From: Halosimplex pelagicum
Lineage (GTDB): Archaea > Halobacteriota > Halobacteria > Halobacteriales > Haloarculaceae
Assembly (NCBI RefSeq): GCF_013415905.1
Contig: NZ_CP058909.1
Coordinates: 4,030,001 to 4,094,000 of the forward strand
Reading direction: 5' to 3'
DNA: 64,000 nt
Shown piece by piece: positions 61,253-64,000 of this stretch. The translations under genes and the position numbers were made by a program. Every line of letters starts with the position of its first letter. Positions within the stretch are counted from its first letter, which is position 1. The notes under the pieces are model-generated. The model saw only the letters and a list, made by a program, of their open reading frames with translations, was not told the DNA's origin and did not search any database.

Positions 61253-61765
61253 CATCCTCCTCCGCGTGAACGCGGAGGAATCCCGAGCGGTGGGAGTTTC
61301 AGGTTTGGAGTCCAGTTACCTGACTACCACACCTTTCAGGCGCGGATAGTCCCACAGTCTCAGTGTGGTGGACTGCTGGCGGTGCCAAACCGCCGGTACC
61401 CCTCTCCTCGACTATGTTTGGCGTCCCTGTGTTATTATTGCCACGGAGACGCCGGCAAGCGTCAACGGACTTGGGGTATCGTCTGGGTTGCTTTGAGCAG
61501 TCGGCACGGGCACACGCTTCTAGCATGTGTGTTCACCGACTGCCCTTTCGGATACTGCCTCATTAGATGGGTGGACAGGCCACCTCCGAAGGGCGGTTCG
61601 GAATCCGCTCCGTTCCGACCGATTCCTACTCATTGGTCGAGCGGCCTGTCACTTAAACGTCAGCGTGGGAAACTCAGATCAAGCGTCTGACCTACGGGTT
61701 GATCCCAGAGTGACGACGCGTATCCACGGCGTAAACGCCGTGGTATTCCGCCTGTCCAGCCTATA
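61252..61765 (-). mobile_element. PATE-like non-autonomous IS605-group element
   Basis: It begins with the right-end hairpin TTGACATCCTCCTCCGCG...CGCGGAGGAATCC (61252-61290), the reverse of the right end at 40857, and finishes with a second hairpin CCACGGCGTAAACGCCGTGG (61731-61750). About 450 bases between them carry no gene. Such palindrome-associated elements, related to IS200/IS605, are known from haloarchaea. Confidence 0.5.
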
Positions 61766-61819
61766 ACGTCCACATCCCCCGGCGAATCAAATGTTGCAAA
61801 TAGGGATAGGAACTCTCTC

Positions 61820-62923
61820 CTAGCCCATTCTATCGAGTGCGTCCTGCCGGTCCTCTGCCGGCGTCTGGTCGTACTTCATCGTCGTCTCTGGAGACTTGTG
61901 ACGGAGCTGTGCTTGCGCAGCGGCGAGGTCTTCCTCACGGGTCATGTACGTGCCGACGCTGTGCCGGATCGCGTACCAACTCATCTGCCGATTGTCGGTC
62001 TCGATCTCGGCAATGTCGCACAACTGGTGAAGCACGTACCGAAGCGCTGTTGACGAGTACGGATTCGCTTCGCGCGTCAACCAGAGCGCATCCGTGTCTT
62101 CGTACTTCTCGTAGTTCTCACGCTGGGAACACCACCGCTCAAGGAACTCAGCGGTCCGGTCGCGGATACTAACGATCCAGTTGTCGCGCGATTTCGCGCT
62201 GTCTTGCTCCGGGATCCGGAGGACGGAATTGGCCGTATCGACCCATTCGGGTGTCGCCCGCTGAACTTCCACCGGCCGCAGCCCAGCATCGAGACTCGTC
62301 CAGACCAGTGACGGGACTTTCCAGCTGTTGGCTTTCTCCCAGTCACCTGGAGTGATTGCTGATTTTTGCTTCTCGAGGCGCTGCGCGAGATACTGCTTCC
62401 ATCGGTCGCGTTCGGCGGGCGTCACGTTCGAGTAACTGGGCAGGCTCCCATACTCAAGCGAAGCGTTACGAATCGCTGTGCGCTCCTCACGCGTTAAGTA
62501 GTCTTTCGGGTTCGACCCCGTAGTTTCTGAGAACGTGATATCAGGGTCCCATTCGCCGTCCCCGCGTTCGTGTTTCCGCCACTTGAACAGCATCTTGACC
62601 GACTTCTGGCAGTTCGTCTTGTGCGTGCTGCTGTAGTCCGCTTTCGCCAGGTGGGTCATCCACGCGTCCGCGTGCTCGTGGGAGAGGTTAGCAGTGTAGC
62701 CTCCTTCTTCCTCCCACACCCACCGGTAGAATTGATCCATCCGGTACGCGCGCGGTTTGACTGTCCCGACAGCGTACCCCTGTCCTTTCTCGGGTTTCTT
62801 CCCGAGCGCCAGGAGCCACGACAGACACGCCTCGCGTTCCGACCGGTAATCCACGAGCTGCTTGGGATTCAGGTACGGTTCCGCTGTCTCCGTCACGACG
62901 GTGATCTCGTCAGGGATCGTCAC
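61820..62923 (-). CDS. Tyrosine recombinase next to tRNA-Glu
   Basis: 367 aa; GTG start at 62923. N-terminal core-binding domain (about 25-115, with YRMDQFYRWVWEEEGGY), catalytic domain with Arg in LDAGLRPVEV, WYAIRHSVGTYM (H-x2-R), QLRHKSPE and Tyr in TTMKYDQTP. All residues for strand exchange are present. It lies 190 bases from the 3' end of the tRNA-Glu gene and reads away from it, the usual place of an integrase that inserted its element into a tRNA 3' end. It is therefore the likely integrase of the whole island or of its outer layer. Confidence 0.9.
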   Translation of the reverse strand: MTIPDEITVVTETAEPYLNPKQLVDYRSEREACLSWLLALGKKPEKGQGYAVGTVKPRAYRMDQFYRWVWEEEGGYTANLSHEHADAWMTHLAKADYSSTHKTNCQKSVKMLFKWRKHERGDGEWDPDITFSETTGSNPKDYLTREERTAIRNASLEYGSLPSYSNVTPAERDRWKQYLAQRLEKQKSAITPGDWEKANSWKVPSLVWTSLDAGLRPVEVQRATPEWVDTANSVLRIPEQDSAKSRDNWIVSIRDRTAEFLERWCSQRENYEKYEDTDALWLTREANPYSSTALRYVLHQLCDIAEIETDNRQMSWYAIRHSVGTYMTREEDLAAAQAQLRHKSPETTMKYDQTPAEDRQDALDRMG

Positions 62924-63110
62924 CGGTGACCCTCCGTTCGTGCGCGGTTCAGTTCACGTGCGAGTCGTTCGAATCGGCATGGTCTAGCAATAACGCTAAT
63001 CGCAAGACGGCAGCCGATTCCTGAGTTCGTTCGAATCGAAATGCCCTGTGACATTGGTGGATATCCATGTCGGTCACAGGCAAAACCGCCGGAAGGAAGG
63101 GGAATCGGAT

Positions 63111-63184
63111 GCTCCGTCAGGGATTCGAACCCTGGTCCTTGCCGTGAGAGGGCAAGATGATTGGCCGGACTACACCAACGGAGC
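63111..63184 (-). tRNA. tRNA-Glu (anticodon CTC)
   Basis: On the minus strand: acceptor arms GCTCCGT/ACGGAGC, D arm, anticodon stem TTGCC/GGCAA with loop CTCTCAC (anticodon CTC, reads GAG), and T arm CAGGG-TTCGAAT-CCCTG. CCA is not encoded. The 3' end points to the accessory DNA on the left; 3' ends of tRNAs are common attachment sites, and an integrase gene is adjacent. Confidence 0.92.
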
Positions 63185-63272
63185 GCACACGCCCTCTGTG
63201 TGTACCAAATCGTAGCGAGGATACGGGTTTAACGGTTGCGCTTCGATCCCGTATCGGTACGCCCTCGCACAC

Positions 63273-63863
63273 TCACTCGTCGTCGAACGGGGAGCCGGCC
63301 GCTTCCGGTTCGTTGCCGCTGAGGCTGATGATGTTCTCCCGACCGACCCGGAGCTTGCTGATCGCTTCTTCCTCTTCCATCTCCGAGAGGAGCATGCTGA
63401 CCTTGGACTTCGACCAGCCGGTCTCGTCGACGATCCGGGCCTGTTTCATCCGGCCCTCGTTCGATTCGAGGATGTCGACGATGAGTTCTCGGTCGGTCCT
63501 GGCCGCGGGTTCGTCGGGTTCGCCCTTCGGCTCGGCCGTCGGGTCCGGTTCGGACGGGGTCTCGGTCGTCGCCGGGCCGTCCGGTTCGGTCGTCGAGCCG
63601 CCCTCGGAGGAACTCCCGGTCGAGCCGAGCGACGGGAGCCCGGAGTGCCAGGCGGCGACGCCCCCGAGGCCGAGGACGACCAGAACCACGGCGGCGACCA
63701 TCATGCCGCCGACGTCGCCCGCGCTCGCGGACTGCAGGACGCCGACCTGCGACTCGGCGTCGGCCGAGAGCGACAGCCATCCGCGCGCGTCGGTCGCTCG
63801 CGCTGTCCCGGCCCCGACCGCCAGTGCTTCCCCGACAGCGTCGCCGACCAGCCACTGCAGCAT
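63273..63863 (-). CDS. Membrane-anchored winged-helix protein (host)
   Basis: 196 aa, start at 63863. One strong membrane segment VGGMMVAAVVLVVLGLGG (about 50-68), a long disordered Ser/Thr/Glu/Pro linker, and a C-terminal MarR/IclR-like winged helix (about 130-185: RELIVDILESNEGRMKQARI; VDETGWSKSKVSMLLSEMEE). Such membrane-tethered HTH proteins are common in haloarchaea. The GC content and codon use are those of host chromosome and differ clearly from the island. Putative regulator; targets unknown. Confidence 0.85.
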   Translation of the reverse strand: MLQWLVGDAVGEALAVGAGTARATDARGWLSLSADAESQVGVLQSASAGDVGGMMVAAVVLVVLGLGGVAAWHSGLPSLGSTGSSSEGGSTTEPDGPATTETPSEPDPTAEPKGEPDEPAARTDRELIVDILESNEGRMKQARIVDETGWSKSKVSMLLSEMEEEEAISKLRVGRENIISLSGNEPEAAGSPFDDE

Positions 63864-63949
63864 CTATCGTAACATGCCGAGGTCGGTATAAAAACGCTGT
63901 GAATACGCGTATTTCGCTCCCGTCGATCGCCGGACGAGAGCGGCCCCTC

Positions 63950-64000
63950 AGGCGAGCCCGACGGTCGGGACGGCGGCCTGCTGGAACACGCCCGCGAGGT
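63950..64000 (-). CDS. C-terminal end of a gene entering from the right
   Basis: The minus strand reads LAGVFQQAAVPTVGLA and TGA at 63950. Only 16 residues are inside the window, with high third-position GC, so this is the end of a host gene. Its product cannot be named. Confidence 0.45.

Noticed and set aside
61363-61766. Overlapping ORFs of 67-102 codons inside the PATE-like element.
   Set aside because: They overlap each other in different frames, show no conserved motif and lie between two element hairpins.
1-64000. CRISPR arrays and cas genes.
   Set aside because: No regularly spaced direct repeats of 25-40 bases were seen; the Cas4-like protein at 21146 fits an AddAB-like complex better.

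Overview
The window comes from a haloarchaeon (class Halobacteria). The proteins are very acidic, most genes start on or just behind a TATA box placed 25-30 bases upstream (leaderless transcripts), and the mobile elements, HalOD1, TRAM, PadR, DUF2080 and pentapeptide proteins are typical of that group. Almost all of it is accessory DNA. The exception is the last kilobase, which is visibly more GC-rich and starts at a tRNA-Glu gene (63111-63184, minus). An integrase lies directly beside the 3' end of that tRNA, so positions 1 to about 63110 are best read as the right part of an integrative element or genomic island built from several layers of insertion; the other end is outside the window.

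Layout. 1-910: the end of an HNH nuclease and a dead nucleotidyltransferase (DUF6036-like) gene. 982-10017: a Mre11-Rad50-NurA-HerA operon for DNA end processing, followed by an unknown gene. 10131-11552: a complete TnpB (RNA-guided nuclease) element with its DUF2080 gene. 11730-13974 (minus): a pentapeptide-repeat protein and a DUF4143-type ATPase. 14232-25500: the centre of interest, a five-gene operon of a catalytically intact NgAgo-type Argonaute, a PLD-nuclease/NTPase fusion, and a three-gene AddAB/RecB-like helicase-nuclease. 25663-29096: a small ORF, a protein with ADP-ribosyltransferase-like motifs, a small partner, and an ApeA-like (HEPN abortive infection) protein whose catalytic motif looks degraded. 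29100-34030: two related repeat units, one an internally deleted copy of the other, around a three-gene cassette that includes a divergent FtsZ/tubulin-like protein.

34157-42860 is a decay zone: broken HTH/nucleotidyltransferase pairs, a truncated vWA gene, an iteron-like cluster, a receiver-PAS-histidine kinase, a TnpB remnant and an intact DDE insertion sequence. 43000-49348: an adenine methyltransferase divergent from a two-gene unit ending in a PD-(D/E)XK protein, probably a restriction-modification module. 50081-52366: a second PLD-NTPase fusion, paralogous to the one behind Argonaute. 52379-55479: an unknown gene pair and a PDDEXK_4-type nuclease. 55500-61250: small regulators, a MITE-like element and an integrase with a palindromic operator. 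61252-62923: a PATE-like non-autonomous element and the tRNA-proximal integrase. 63273 onward: host chromosome.

How the parts may work together: most recognisable genes cut, process or modify nucleic acid, or resemble abortive-infection effectors, so the region reads as a defence island. The most coherent candidate for an undescribed system is Argonaute + PLD-NTPase + split AddAB-like complex, encoded on one strand with ATGA overlaps in its distal part. Repeated right-end hairpins of IS200/IS605-type elements mark many junctions where genes have been cut, suggesting these elements shaped the island. All function statements come from motifs read by eye; no database search was possible.
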